Shown here: one piece after another, positions 1 through 10,500 of the stretch
Layout: the number at the start of each line of letters is the position of its first letter
Position numbering within the stretch: position 1 is the first letter of the stretch
Origin: Penelope pileata
Taxonomy: Eukaryota; Chordata; Aves; Galliformes; Cracidae
Assembly (NCBI GenBank): GCA_013396635.1
Contig: WBMW01005315.1
Location: forward strand, 372,001 to 436,000
DNA: 64,000 bases
Reading direction: 5' to 3'
Notes under the pieces: model-generated
What the model saw: only the letters and a program-made list of their open reading frames with translations
The model's database searches: none
Told to the model about the DNA's origin: nothing
Translations under genes and position numbers: made by a program

Positions 1-3000
1 AGATAAAACCCTCTTAACGGGAGATTCAATCTCTATGCTACAGTACTGTTTATATAATCCATTTCATGCTTTCTGCATTCCAGATAAGAATTTCCTGAAA
101 GTAAGAGGATGAAGAGAGGTAGATGTCATATAGCCTATTAGCCTGGCTTTTAGTACGGCCACCTGGGGTGTGGAGGAAGATGTATTAAAATCGTGAAAGC
201 TAATCCTGAGAGCTAGCACAGGAACAGGCAGGAGCAGTTTTATCCAGTTGCTAATGGAAAATAAAAGCTGTGGTACAGGAGGGTGGGGGTGGGGTAGGAG
301 TAAAGGTGATAGCAACAATTCATTTGAGGGAAAAATGTAGAAGAAAAGCTGAAACTGAAAGTGATGCTTCTTGGCTAGAGTGTTCTCTTTGCACAGAGTT
401 GGCCTGGCTAGATCTGGCATTTGGTACAACTTCCAGATGGTGGGCAGGAGTGATAGTAGGGTGGATGGGAACTTCCTACAGCTTTCCTGCTGCTCATGCA
501 GAAAGTGATGTTGAATGTCAAGTCTATATACCCATTTTGTTGATGGTGGGTTGATCACTGGACAGGGGCAGGTGAGGAATGAACAACTAGCTCGGGAAAG
601 AGCAATAATAAGTGGATAAATGATTGCATGAGGGATAGGGAGTGTGAGACTGGGAATGTATGTCAGTGGGGTGAGGACCCTTCCTTGAGGAGGCAGCAGT
701 GGTAAACAGCATGAGGACAGGGGAACTGAGAGCTCCTGTGCTGCGGTCTGGGCTTGGGTGCTGTTAAGAAAGCCAGGGCTGTGAGGAGCAAGAGGTGGGG
801 TTTGTTGTTAGGAAATGGGGAGGTACATGAGAGGGTAAAAATTTGGAGGACGTTTGCTGAACCTGATATCTGGGGAGGGAAGAAAGAGCATGGAAGAATT
901 TGAAAGGAAGTCTTGGGTCTTGCTTTGGAGAGAAGCAATAGAGGGGACCTACATGAGAGGAGAAGGAAGGAGTCTTCTGCTAGAAGCCCCTTTCCTACAC
1001 ACAGTTTCAGTAGGCAACACTAGTCATATACTCCCAGTTATCTGATGCAAAGTTCTGTCTCCCTTCTCACTACATCCTCCCAGGAGTGGCCATGTTGGGC
1101 AAACTTTCCATCTCATTATATGATTCTTTAAAGCTGATATTAGCCAATGAGCCCCTTTTTTTTGTCAGACTGCCTCCAGGAAACCAGCTCCAGAGTGGAG
1201 AAAATGCTTTGCACCCCCCCACCCTCCTCCAGCTGACAACAGAACCCTCTAAGCTGCAAGCTGGCAGCTGTTGCCATAGTGTTGTACCTGGAGAGTGACC
1301 TGTCTCCGGTGTCACTCTCCAACAGGACACACGATACCCCCAGCTCAGGTCTTTTTTGGCTTTGGCTCCTGTTCTCTTCTGTGGGAACTGTGCCCTTCTT
1401 TGTTTAGAAAACATACCAAGAGAACTGTCTGCAGAAACCTTTCACTTCCAACCAAAGTCAGTATCAACTTGTTCATGTTGGCTGGGCTTGCTCTGTCCAA
1501 GTGAAATGTGCTCAGTTTTCTCTGTGTAACCTTGCATTCATCACTTGTGACTTGTGTGTTTGCTGCACTGAGAGACCTGAGGAGGGATATGAATGCATGG
1601 AGTCATTTCTAGTTGTTTGTTACCTATGTCTGCTGCCATTTTGTCTAAGCAATGGAAGCAGATCTTGCTAATGTGACTGCATGCTTTATTCCAGAAATAG
1701 AAAAGGCATTCCTGAAAATGTATTGCAATATCAGACGGGAGGAGGAGAGAGATTTGGGAAGTGGAGAGTGAATGTGAACTGTGTAGGGACTGAAAACACT
1801 GTAAATGTGGTCTGATATCAGACACACTTGGGATCTAACTCAATAGTCAGCCCTTTCCCCTAAGTATGCAGGCAGATACAAGGAAACATGCTGTCCCTTA
1901 CTGGAAAGCTGAGTGTCGTCGTTCGACATCCCACTTGCCTAAGGGGCTTCATTCTGCACAATGGGCTGAAGAAGCAAAATGAGGGGAAATACGTGCATGT
2001 GGAGGAATTTCTCATGCCAGGTAGAGTCCTGCTGCTTGTGGTGGGAATGGACAATGAAATGCAATGTAGATGACTAACCCATCTCTTCTAGTCACCTTTT
2101 CAACATGGTGAGGTTGGTTTTTCTGGTTGGTTTCAGTAGTTCCTTTCTTGATGGTGTTAATTCCCTCTGCAGCTGCAGCATTTTGGGCAGTAGCTGCTGT
2201 ATGAATGCCCCAGCGTTGTGGTTCATAATGATCCTATTTTGAGGAGGACGGTGGGGTGATGTGCCTTATGTTTACCTGACTCTGAAGGCTGCTTGTTGCA
2301 CACAAATGAAGTCATTGCTATAGCTGCAGCAATCCTCCTCTGACTCTGGTTTTCCACACACTGGTACCACTGTTAAAAGGTGCTGCTTACCCTACCAAAA
2401 AAAGGGCCATTGAGCAAATGTCCCTCTCCTCCCTTCAGCATTCAGTGGCTTGGCATCTGAAGCGCAGTCCCAATCCAGTCTGAATAATCTGTGTCAGGAC
2501 AAAAAAAAGGCACATGGGGAAAACCATACAGGGGGATTTTACAGGAGGATTCCAGTGTCTCAGGAAGCCAAAAACAGAAAGCCACAGTATCTTGGCTTGA
2601 AATGTAAGTTTCCTTTGATCACAGCATACCATGCAGTTGCAGTATTTGGCATCCCCTTTTGGAGGTCAATACCAGAATGATTTATGTGAGACAGGCTAGG
2701 CTTTCCCTAGAAAGGATGTCATTCTGTAGAATGCAATATGTTATTCTAGAGGGAAAAGACCACCTAGGAGAAGACCACCTTGAGCATTTCTCTTCTGCTC
2801 AAATGCAGTGTGGTCCCCTCCCCTGTGTGTTGGATCGAGTGTAATTTTGAACACCTCAGTACTTTCCTTAGTGCCAAAAGTCTTTTTAAGATGCTGTTGA
2901 TGTTCATGCAAAACACTCTTCTCTTGGTTGTTAGTCCAGATGGTCTACTTTGTTTTGCCTAAAAAGCTCTCTGATTATCATACTCCAACACAAGGCAGAA

Positions 3001-4629
3001 AGAAACCAGAGGAATCGCTGAGTCTAGGGTAGATGGGGTTCTGAGGGGAAGGCCCCTTTGAGTAGTCATGCTTAGTGAAAGTTTTGCAGAATTATTTTGA
3101 GATGCCCTTTGATTGGTAGGTTTGGTTAAAAAAAAGCACTGTTGATTTGATGAACTGAGTGGTGAAGCTGAGTGTGTCAGTTTGAGAAGGGAAGGTTTCT
3201 CCTTCCTTACATCCTTCCTTTGCTTTTTCGCTGCTAGCTTCCTTTGGGACAGGGCTCATGAGCTGTGTGTGTCAGACTGAGGTGATGCATGGGGTGATGC
3301 ATGATCTGTGCTAGAAGGCAGGGGAAAAGCCTCTTCACTCATATCCTCTCAAGGGTGAAGCTCCCCCTTGTCATATGGATGACAGTGCAAATAAACCAGC
3401 TTGTGATTCTCTCCTGTACCCTTTCTGTGACAAGTCTGGGGGAGGCAAGGGGTGTTTCTGAAGTTAGAAACCTCCCTCATTAAAACAGATCCAGCCATGG
3501 GCACAATGCTAAAATCCTAGGAACTGGCTGAAATTTGCTTTTCCCTGCCTCCACTGTTGGCGTTCCTGTTGCTGCACTCCTAGACCCAGCTCCTTGCTTC
3601 CTGCTCACAAGCAGGATGGAGGGCCTTCCCACCCAGAGGGGTGGCTGACTTGCACTCCTAGCACTGCAGAACAGGAGCTGAAGTGAGGAAGACCTGGGAG
3701 CCCAGCAGTAACCAACCACTTTTCTGTCACTTTCGGAGGTGCTTGGGAGGAACACTGACAACCTCAACATGTCTGGGACCCTTCCCTGGATTCTTCACCC
3801 TGGAGACCCTCCAGTAAGGCTTCCAGGTGACAGCATGCATGGGGCTGCTGCTTGAAGATGGGGATGACAAGGGAAAGCCTTAGTGATCTGCCTCTGTTGT
3901 GGTCTCATCATTCCCACAGAAACTCCCGGGAGCTGCGGCCCCTAGAGGGCTCTGGCTGTTTGCTGGGGAAGGGAGGGAGCTCCTGGCTGTCACTGGTGGC
4001 CTGCTCCGAGTGCAGACCCACTGCAGATGGGCTGATTACTTTGCTACAGAGAAGGCTAGAGAGATTTGACAGAGATGAGGGAGGGAAATGATTAAGAGAG
4101 GAAATAGCAGCAGAGACCCAGGAGGGGTCTTAGAGAGCGGGGACATCCATCAGGATTTCCTGCATCGTCCAGTTTGACTGGGACTGAGAAGGAGATTTCT
4201 AAAGGACAGAAACAGACACAGCAGGGGAGGTACCTGTGCTGTGAAGTTTTTCAGAGATAAACGTCAGATTGGAGATCTGCAAAGAGGACTGATGAGATTT
4301 CCCATCAAAGGCTTTAATTTTGGCCAGCTAAAGGGCAAATATTGCTATCTGGCTCTGCAGGCAGGGAATGTCTGTCATTTCCTTTCCTCCCAAGGAACAG
4401 ATCAGATGGAGAAGGGAGTGAAGTGAAGCCTCTGGAGAGAAGAGATGGAGGATCTGGAAAAATCATGTTTCCCAGAGTCCTGGGCATGGCAAGACTCTAG
4501 GGAATTCTCAACAGAGGAAGAAAGAAGACAAGAATCAGTTAACCCCTGAAACAGAAATTTCCAAGAGTTTTGGGTGAAAAGCCGGCCTAGACAGAGAATC
4601 TGCAAGGAACACGCTCCCTGGGGCAGGAG

Positions 4630-4776
4630 TCACAGCACCAAGCTGCTGAAGTTCAAGAAGTGTTTGGACACTGCCCTCACACAGTTGTATTTAAGGTGGT
4701 CCTGTGTAGAGCCAGGAGTTGCATTTGATGATTCTTGCAGATCCCTTCCAACTCGGGATATGTTCTGTGATTCTGT
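4630..4776 (+). mobile_element. CR1 LINE 3' fragment
   Basis: The sequence reads in sense through the CR1 tail: CTGAAGTTCAAGAAGTGTTT, then GGTCCTGTGTAGAGCCAGGA, then CCCTTCCAACTCGGGATA, closing with TTCTGTGATTCTGT. The last part is the degenerate octamer repeat that ends CR1 elements. The copy is 5'-truncated, as nearly all CR1 copies are, and has no coding capacity. Confidence 0.9.
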
Positions 4777-7590
4777 CACCCTGGCAAGGCTTGCAGTACC
4801 ACTGCTACAGTAACGCCTGCTAGCCAGCCCGTGTGTACAGCAACCCATTCCCTGCTGTGGCTGTCACTCAGGGTTTTAAGGTTTTACTGTAATGATTTAT
4901 TGCCACTGTCTGTCTCTTCTTAAGAAACAACAGAAAGGTTATGCTCTTTACACATGCCCAGCTGTTTCCTAGTGTGGACCTTACCTCCACATCTATTGCT
5001 CCCCTTGTGCTGCTACAGCTACTTTTCCACCCTTAAGTCAGAAAGAAAAGGTTGTGATGGTGACTCTGTTTTTCTGAGTAAAACGAGAAAAAAATGTTTT
5101 CGCAGCTGTTTCCAGAAAAGTCCAGACACACAGAAGAAAATCCAATAAATGATTAACTCAGTCTTTCCATCTGCGGGTAATAGTGTTTCTGGTGTTTTTG
5201 TTTGTTTTTGCACTATTTTATTTTTTATTGCTGGCCCTCTCTTTCCCCCATGGAAAGAGGCAGTCTCTGTTTGATGTGAAATGCAACGTCCTGAGATGTT
5301 TTCTGGCGAGCACCTGGGTGATGGCTTACATCTGTTTCTTCCACCTTTGAACGAGGAGAAATAAACTGGAAGTTAGTTTCCTGTGCTCCTCTCATCTCCC
5401 TGTGAGAGGAGAATAATGAGCAAGAGAGCATCTTTATAGCCAAAAGATTACACAGGTTATGCACCAATGGTTCTTTACAGACCACTCGTTGTGACACGCT
5501 CCCTCTTTTATTTCTTTTTTCTGGAGGAGTGGGGTGGTGAGAGATGGCGTTTTCAATGGTGAGTTTTTGATCCAGATTATCAGAGTTTGTGTTAGGAAAT
5601 GGTGGGAAGAGGACAGTGCCAGCAGGCCCAGAACAGGCACCAACACAGCAACGCCAGCCCCCAGAATACCTCCAGCCTATGCAGCCTGGCCCCTTCCCAC
5701 ATGACTCCCCCTCCACTGGCTCGTGCGACCCAGCTGTCCCTCCCACTGCGTTCGCCCACCTCTCACACTGCTATCTGTCATGCTCAGCAGCTTGTGGTGT
5801 CACCTCCAGCTTCCTGCGTCCTGCCTGTTCCCACTGACAGCCAGGTCACCTGCCCGTTGCCCTCATGCTGTGAAGCTCTCCAGCACACCCATGCCGCTGT
5901 GGAACCTGGGGGAGTTGTCAGTGCCCTTCGCTGCAGGATTTGCAGCAGCTTAGCCTCTAAACCAGGCTGGACATTCTTGCTGAGCTGACTGCTTGCCACC
6001 TTCATAAAGGTCGACTGCTGAGTTTCTGCCTCTTTCTCCTAGGTTGGGCTGTGTTAAAACACATGCCAATTGGTCAAAGTTAAACGCTTAAGCAATTCAG
6101 AGAGCTCTGTAGCTATGACAGCCCCTATAACTGCTTAGCAAGCCACCAGTTTCTGTGCCAGCTTTTTGATGCAATCATTTTTTGATATAACTAATGGAAA
6201 AATCGAGTTTTTGGACAAATAAATACAGTTTTTCCTCGTGAACACACTAAACCCATCTAATTTCCCTGAGGACTGCTTGTCCATAGCCATGTTTTGGGAT
6301 TTATTATTGCCCTGGTGCAAAAAATGATGATTGATGGTGTAAGAAATACCAGTTTCCCTTGTGCAAGCCTCAGGGCAGGTGGTGCCAAATCCCATCACCC
6401 TCCTTTGCAGCAAAGCAAACTTACTCAGATGCCAGCATGGCAGAAGCTTGTGGATCATCCTCTCTCAAGCCAGCAAACACCCTCATCTCCCAGCTCTATG
6501 GCACAGAGCATATTCGCAGCAGCCCAAGTGTCTGGGTGACTCAGGCCAGGTGCCAGGGGCAGAGAAAAGGTCAAATTCTTCTCAACTGAACACAAATAGG
6601 GAAAAAAAGCAAAGCAAAGAGCAGTGGCCACCTATGCTTCTGGGGCTAGGCTGCAGACAGCCGTGTTGCACAGAGCAGTGCCAGCCCACCAAACCCCTCA
6701 AAAAAGCGTATTTTGCTTCCAGCTGCCTCCTGGTCGGCACCACCATTACCTCAGCCTCGCCTGGGAGGAGGCAGATGGAGCAAATCACCTCCTCAGAGAC
6801 CCAGACGCTGGGTGTTTTTTTTTCCGCCCTGTTAGCCAGCTCAGATGTGGCACAGATGGGGAGTCTGTGGCCTGTGCCCCTGCGCAGGCTCCTGGGGCCT
6901 GCGAGGCACGTGGAGCAGATGGGACCACATGGCGTCAGGGCAGAGCTCCTCAGGGCTGGCAGGGAGAGGGGTGAGGGCCTGCAGCTCTCCTCCCTGCTGG
7001 CCACGGATGGATGGGCAAGGGCTGTCCCTCCCCACTCCCCTGGGCATGAGGCCATGGCTCAGAGGACAGGGAGGCCAGGGCTTCAGCTGGCTGCTCCCAG
7101 AGGAGAGCAGTGGCTGTAATGAAGGGCTGGCCAGGTGGGGAGCAGGCAAGAGGCCAGTCCCATGCTGCTCGGGGAAGCAGGGCTCAGCAAGGCCTGAGGG
7201 ACTAGGCGGGGGGCACCAGCAGGGCCCGTCTCCTGCAGGGTGGAACAGGTGGAGAGCAAGCGTGGCAGTGCTTAGGTGAACATGGAGCTGAAGGTGGTTG
7301 GAAAGGGTGTTTGGGCTTGGAAGAACACCATAAACTCTTTGTGACGTGACCCTGCTGGGAGGATGGAGATTCTGGGCTGGCTGGAAGAGCAAAGGGGTGG
7401 TGCACAAACCCATGGCCAGACCTGCAAGGGACAATTCCCACAGAGGTGATACAAGGCCAAGACTGTGAGGGCTGCCCATGCTGGGAGGTGAGATGCCCTA
7501 TGCCCACACTGCATATAGGTGCGTCCCCAAAGGCAGAGGACTCTGCACTGCTGTTCTGCCTACAGCCCATGCCTGCCCCAGGGCTGTGGA

Positions 7591-7850
7591 TCATAGAATC
7601 ACGGAATCATTAAGGTTGGAAAAGACCTCCAAGATCTCCAAGTCCACCCACCAACCCATCCCCACGATGTCCGCCAATCATGTCCCGCAGTGCCACATCC
7701 CCATGTTTCTTCAACACCTCCAGGGATGGTGACTCCACCACCTCCATGGGCAGCCTGTGCCACTGCCTCGCTGCTCCTGCTGAGAAGAAATTTTCCTAAT
7801 ATCCAACCCGAACCTCCCCCGGCACAGCTTGAGGCCATTATCTCTCGTCA
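7591..7850 (-). mobile_element. CR1 LINE 3' fragment
   Basis: On the plus strand it begins with the reversed tail TCATAGAATCACGGAATCAT and GGTTGGAAAAGACCTCCAAG. It continues through the CR1 3' region (GACTCCACCACCTCCATGGG, GGCAGCCTGTGCCA, AGAAATTTTCCTAATATCCA) to about TTATCTCTCGTC. The element therefore lies on the minus strand with its 3' end at 7591. It is truncated and diverged. Confidence 0.92.
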
Positions 7851-8079
7851 CTGGCCATGAAGGAGCCCCAGCAGAGCTGCATACCAAGCTCTGAGTTGGG
7901 AACAACTTGCAGTCGTATTTCCAGCACCACACTGTCTCCATCACACCTGATGCTACGCAGAGAGCCCAGCGGCAGTTCTGCTGGACTGAAGGGATGGAAA
8001 CTTTCAACTGCATCCTCCTTCCCCCACTCTGCCAGCCTCTCATCGGGCTTCTGCCATAGGGCCCATGCGATCTGGGGGT

Positions 8080-8585
8080 GTTCTCCAAATGCAGCTTCTC
8101 GCCGGGAAACCCAGCTCTCGCTCAGGGGACAGGTTGTAGTTTCTGGTTAGAGAAACATGTGACCGCGTGCTCGGAAACCTGAAGGTCTGAGAGAACTTCC
8201 AGTGAACTGTGAAAAATAAAACAGTACGGGGTGTTCAGATGGGCTGCTCCGAAGACATCTGCGCTCAGCACGATTTGAAGCCAGGCTGCGTGGAAAAGCC
8301 CCTGGGCTGGAGCCGGGTATTTCTGCAGCGGCTGCTGGGAGCACTTCAGGCAAGGGGAAGTGTGGTGGAGAACAGCACGTCCTGACGCCCGCGGGCTTTT
8401 GGAAGTGCCTCTGGCACACGCCGTCGTTATGGGTACGCAGTCTGTTTTGTGTTCCTCACTCTGTTGCTTTCGGTAATCCCGAAATTCTTTTTCTTTTTCA
8501 ATCTTTTTGACGAGCACGTGGCGCTTTCCGTTCCTCTTCCCCTTCGCTACCTCCCCCTCGCCAACCCTCGGCTTCCCCTTCCCCC
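8080..8585 (+). promoter_or_regulatory. Upstream shore of the PSD3 CpG island
   Basis: CpG frequency rises from about 8080 towards the N at 8586, with clusters near 8265, 8380-8440 and 8510-8575. The stretch ends in C-rich sequence. Its most likely continuation is the CpG island at 10401; the 1.8 kb now between them is a duplicate of intron 1. It probably holds upstream promoter sequence. No coding exon is visible. Confidence 0.5.
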
Positions 8586-8586
8586 N

Positions 8587-10399
8587 AGCTTTACCTTTTT
8601 TCTTCTTTTTACTTTTCCTTTTTGCTTTTCCTTTTTTCCATTTTTCCTTCTTCTTTCTTTTCCTTTTCTCCCTTCTTTTCCTTTTCCCTTATTTCCCCTT
8701 CTTTTTCATTTCCTTTCTTTTCTTTTTCCCTTCTTTTCTCTTTTTTTCTTTTCCTTTTCCCTTCTTTTCCTTTCCCTTTCTTTTCCTCTCTCCCTTTTCC
8801 CCTTTCTTCTTTTTCTTTTCTTCCTTTTCTCTTTCTCCTTTCATATTCCCCTAAGGAGCAAGAACTCGGAGCCCGCCAGCCCTCACTGCTGCTGGATCCC
8901 CAGATGGACCAGGGAGGCAGTGCTGGGACCCCCATTCTAGGCTGGGACCCCCTGTCTACATTTTGCATGGTTGTTTTTGCTTCTATTTGCTGAACAAATC
9001 GGTGCTCTTGCTGACTGACAGGCTGTCTTAATCACACCAAACTCTTGAAGTGAAGGAGATGTAGTGCAAAACCCAGCATCTCTGGCTGAGTTAATGCCAC
9101 TGTGCTTTCTGAGGAGGAGGAGTGTTGAGACAAATTCACCAAAGGTGTGAAGTCTGCGCTGTGGAACTTACACAGGGACACTCCTGCACGAACACCCTCA
9201 CAGGGTGTTGTTATTTGAAGCTTTGCTGCCGTGCGCTAGAGCTGTGCTTCTCAATGGGAACATAAACACGGAGTTGTACTGAGCTTGAACTTCACACAAA
9301 CTCGCTGAAGATGCTGACTTCTCATGCAGGCGCAGTATTTCCATGCCATAAACAACAATTATGTGGCTCCCACAGGGTGCCAGTTAGTACGCTGTCAGGC
9401 AGAGCACATCTGTGTGCAGTTGAAGCGATTTGGGTGTGTAATAGGTGGCTGCAATTACTTCTGCTTTTGCAGCTTCAGTCACACTTTGATTCTGCCTGCG
9501 TGTAGGGCCATTAAAACAGGGAGAGAAAGACAAATGCAATATTTCTAATGGAAATGCTCACTGTGTACCCAGTGTTTGAAGCGGTTGTAATAGGCTGCTG
9601 ATAGTCATCCAAGCCATTCTGGTTTAGCTGGTAGAATGGAACCTCTTTCTACTCTGAGTGCTTTTTCATCAGTCCTATCCTCAGTTGACACTCTGTAGCA
9701 GACATACTAGCTGTGTGTCTGACCTCGCTCTGCTGATGTGCAGACTGAGATTTGGCCATGCAGTTGTTGGTTTGGGGTGTGCCTTTGGTGGGAGAGGAGG
9801 TGACGCTGAACCGTGTAGGAATCCCTGTAGAAATGCTCCCCTTCGGTTATAGCCTTGGTTTGCTTCAGAAAAGAGTGTAAGAAATTCCTTTCTGTTAGTG
9901 GTGATGTTAAAAAACAATTCCAGGTATGTTATGCATTGCTCTCCTCTGGACTTGATATGATGAAAAAAATTAGGACTTCTTGATAGATAAAATTCTTGTT
10001 GCAGCACTTAACTGGGTTAAGGAGGTCCTCCAGTGCTGCTGGGGCTCGAGCAGGTTACCTGGCTTACTGTTGCCATTCCTATGCTATCAGATTGGAAGAA
10101 AGAGCGGTGAGGATCCTCACGAGCACACCGGATACTTTTCCTTCCTCTTCTTCCCTGGAAGGCTGCTGAAACTGGAGGAGCAAGAATTTCTTTGCTGTTG
10201 TCAAACTGGGTGGCTAGAAGACCTGGATGTAGTTCAGAGTCTTTCCCCACCGCATCCCCAGAATGGGCCTTCTATTCTTGCCTGTGTTTCCAGGAAAGTT
10301 TTGCCCTTGGTTTTGCAGCTTGGAGTTAAGAGACAGTTTGGGGCTTGATTCCTGTGGGATGGAGGGGCAGCTGGTCTGCGGGAGGGTTGTGGCTGGTGC
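8587..10399. repeat. Copy 1 of a 1813-bp duplication, bounded by N on both sides (probable assembly artefact)
   Basis: The segment matches 10714-12526 at a constant offset of 2127 bases. Every stretch I compared is identical, including the long C/T tract where real copies would diverge quickly. It begins just after the N at 8586 and ends just before the N at 10400, so it is exactly one contig placed between two gap marks. Copy 2 is continuous with unique sequence on both sides. This copy interrupts a CpG island and should be treated as misplaced or redundant. Confidence 0.9.
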
Positions 10400-10479
10400 N
10401 CCGCCGGCCGCCTGGGCGCCACGGCCCGGCGCGGCCTCGCGGGAGGGCGGCTGCGCTCCGCCGCGGCCGGCGATGGGAG

Positions 10480-10500
10480 ATGGACGGAGCCGGCCGAGCG
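10480..10500 (+). CDS. PSD3: PSD3 coding exon 1 (residues 1-7, MDGAGRA)
   Basis: This is a 21-nt coding piece at the end of a first exon. It reads ATG GAC GGA GCC GGC CGA GCG and is followed directly by a GTAAGG donor. It ends on a codon boundary, and exon 2 also begins on one. The joined start MDGAGRA|AEALAW resembles the mammalian PSD3 start, in which a short M-E-G-R-S-type exon precedes the AxAH...KAKYEFLFG block. Start context is good, with G at -3 (10477) and G at +4 (10483). The exon sits in a dense CpG island, as a first exon should. Its 5' untranslated part is unknown because sequence left of 10400 is unreliable. An out-of-frame ATG lies 7 nt upstream. Confidence 0.85.

Larger units (their letters stand above)
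1..8079. other. Upstream flank of PSD3, no gene recognised
   Basis: Apart from the CR1 pieces at 4630 and 7591 there is nothing here that I can support as a gene. The region 6360-7300 is GC-richer and opens several long frames on both strands (up to about 250 codons), but their composition follows base composition and they share no motif. A tandem GGTGATGCAT doublet lies near 3282-3301. Confidence 0.6.

Noticed and set aside
6361..7119. 252-codon plus-strand frame with long frames on the other strand (6841-7479)
   Set aside because: GC-rich sequence removes stops in several frames at once; no motif, no splice logic and no family resemblance.
8449..8940. Phe/Leu/Ser-rich and, on the other strand, Lys/Glu-rich frames here and at 10345-11120
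   Set aside because: They are translations of the C/T tract and carry no gene signal.
10473..10499. ATG at 10473 as the PSD3 start
   Set aside because: It is out of frame with exon 2 of PSD3 and reaches a stop at 22822; the ATG at 10480 is in frame.
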